Assembly: GCA_021774015.1 (NCBI GenBank)
Contig: JAJFJO010000336.1
Location: forward strand, 1-5,683
Origin: Gammaproteobacteria bacterium
Lineage (GTDB): Bacteria; Pseudomonadota; Gammaproteobacteria; Coxiellales; Coxiellaceae
Reading direction: 5' to 3'
Length of the DNA stretch: 5,683 nucleotides
Within the stretch, counting starts at the first letter, position 1. The number at the start of each line of letters is the position of its first letter. The notes beneath the pieces are model-generated. The model was not told the origin of the DNA, ran no database searches, and saw only the letters and a program-made list of their open reading frames with translations. The translations under genes were made by a program, and so were the position numbers. Of this stretch, positions 5,014-5,683 are shown in pieces.

Positions 5014-5683
5014 ATGGCCAGAAAAATGTTTTTCTATGTATCCATTGGAAGCCTAGTCCTTATTGCCTGGCTAACTTGGTTCTCAATCTCTTTTCTTTAT
5101 CTGCTTGTTATTGTAGTACCTTTTATTATTCTCGGGCTTTACGATCTCACTTCGACACATAACATTCTGCGCATTTATCCCGTGATTGGTCACTTCCGTT
5201 ATGCATTTGAATTTATTCGCCCTGAGATACAACAATATTTTGTGGCGACCAATGAAAGTGGTCGTCCATATAATCGTGAAATTCGCTCTCTTGTCTATCA
5301 GCGCGCTAAAAATTTAGAAGATACCCACCCTTTTGGTACGGAGCGTGATATTGATGCTGAAGGTTTTCAATTTATCCAGCACTCGATCGCTGTCAAAAAA
5401 GTACCTGAAGAAGCTGGCCGGATTATGGTTGGTGGTGAGCAATGCAAGCAACCTTATAATGCATCTCGTTTAAATGTTTCCGCGATGAGCTTCGGCGCTA
5501 TTAGTAAAAATGCGGTATATGCGTTAAACCTAGGCGCAAAAAAAGGCGATTTTGCACAAAATACCGGTGAAGGTGGCCTCACACCCTATCATTTAGAGCA
5601 TGGTGGCGATATTGTTCTCCAACTAGGCACCGCTTATTTTGGTTATCGGACATCTGATGGTAAATTTAGTGAAGAAAAATTTA
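5014..5683 (+). CDS. FMN-binding glutamate synthase-family protein, N-terminal part
   Basis: 223 codons are visible and the gene runs off the right edge. Residues 6-22 and 25-42 are hydrophobic and predict two adjacent membrane segments, followed by a conserved-looking juxtamembrane region (NILRIYPVIGHFRY at 50-63, FEFIRPEIQQYF at 65-76, GRPYNREIRSLVYQRAK at 83-99). From about residue 152 the glutamate synthase/FMN TIM-barrel domain begins: RLNVSAMSFGAISKNAVYAL, then GAKKGDFAQNTGEGGLTPYH. The latter holds the NTGEGG loop typical of the FMN-binding domain. This matches the stand-alone, membrane-anchored family of about 500-550 residues often annotated glutamate synthase large subunit-like; it lacks the N-terminal amidotransferase domain of GltB. 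The true reaction is unsettled: transfer of amide nitrogen to 2-oxoglutarate cannot be assumed without a glutaminase partner. It has its own promoter and ribosome binding site and looks like backbone rather than accessory DNA. Confidence 0.92.
   Translation, partial: MARKMFFYVSIGSLVLIAWLTWFSISFLYLLVIVVPFIILGLYDLTSTHNILRIYPVIGHFRYAFEFIRPEIQQYFVATNESGRPYNREIRSLVYQRAKNLEDTHPFGTERDIDAEGFQFIQHSIAVKKVPEEAGRIMVGGEQCKQPYNASRLNVSAMSFGAISKNAVYALNLGAKKGDFAQNTGEGGLTPYHLEHGGDIVLQLGTAYFGYRTSDGKFSEEKF

Noticed and set aside
1..5683. CRISPR array, insertion sequence ends or transposase
   Set aside because: There are no spaced direct repeats of CRISPR type, no recognisable transposase, and no terminal inverted repeats with target duplications. 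The only repeat array is the protein-coding minisatellite.

Overview
The window is moderately AT-rich gammaproteobacterial DNA. It carries a gene for a protein built from eukaryotic-type parts: a J domain, a Rab-like domain and a C-terminal CaaX box. Together with AT-rich housekeeping sequence, this suggests an intracellular bacterium of the Legionellales (Legionella or a relative). That assignment is an inference from gene style and was not tested by any database search.

Layout, left to right. (1) Positions 1-2801, minus strand: one uninterrupted reading frame of at least 933 codons that runs off the left edge. It encodes an unrecognised large protein with an N-terminal hydrophobic hairpin, a Ser/Ala-rich linker and a Gln-rich helical region. 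(2) Positions 2794-3126, minus strand: a small hypothetical ORF directly upstream, whose last 8 bases overlap the start of the large gene, so the two probably form a translationally coupled pair. (3) Positions 3177-3472, plus strand: a start-less remnant resembling the C-terminus of a trans-isoprenyl diphosphate synthase (IspB type). It abuts a tRNA-Pro(CGG)-like sequence that has two stem mismatches, an altered discriminator base and no encoded CCA. This pair looks like a relic of a duplicated or recombined housekeeping locus. (4) Positions 3473-3724: intergenic, with a perfect 10-bp tandem repeat and a good ribosome binding site. (5) Positions 3725-4807, plus strand: the 360-residue J domain / Ala-Gly linker / degenerate Rab-like GTPase / CSLM protein, the highlight of the window. 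(6) Positions 4808-5013: intergenic, with two inverted-repeat structures and a plausible promoter and ribosome binding site for the next gene. (7) From 5014 to the right edge, plus strand: the N-terminal part of a membrane-anchored FMN-binding glutamate synthase-family protein.

How the parts relate. The glutamate synthase-like gene is probably conserved backbone. The segment from 1 to about 4807 looks accessory: two unrecognised genes, a relic tRNA region often associated with recombination, and a stand-alone candidate effector. The J-Rab-CaaX protein can be read as a host-directed protein. The CaaX box would be lipidated by host prenyltransferase and place the protein on membranes, the J domain could recruit an Hsp70, and the Rab-like domain, which lacks most nucleotide-binding residues, could act as a decoy or scaffold. 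Secretion and host function are inference only.
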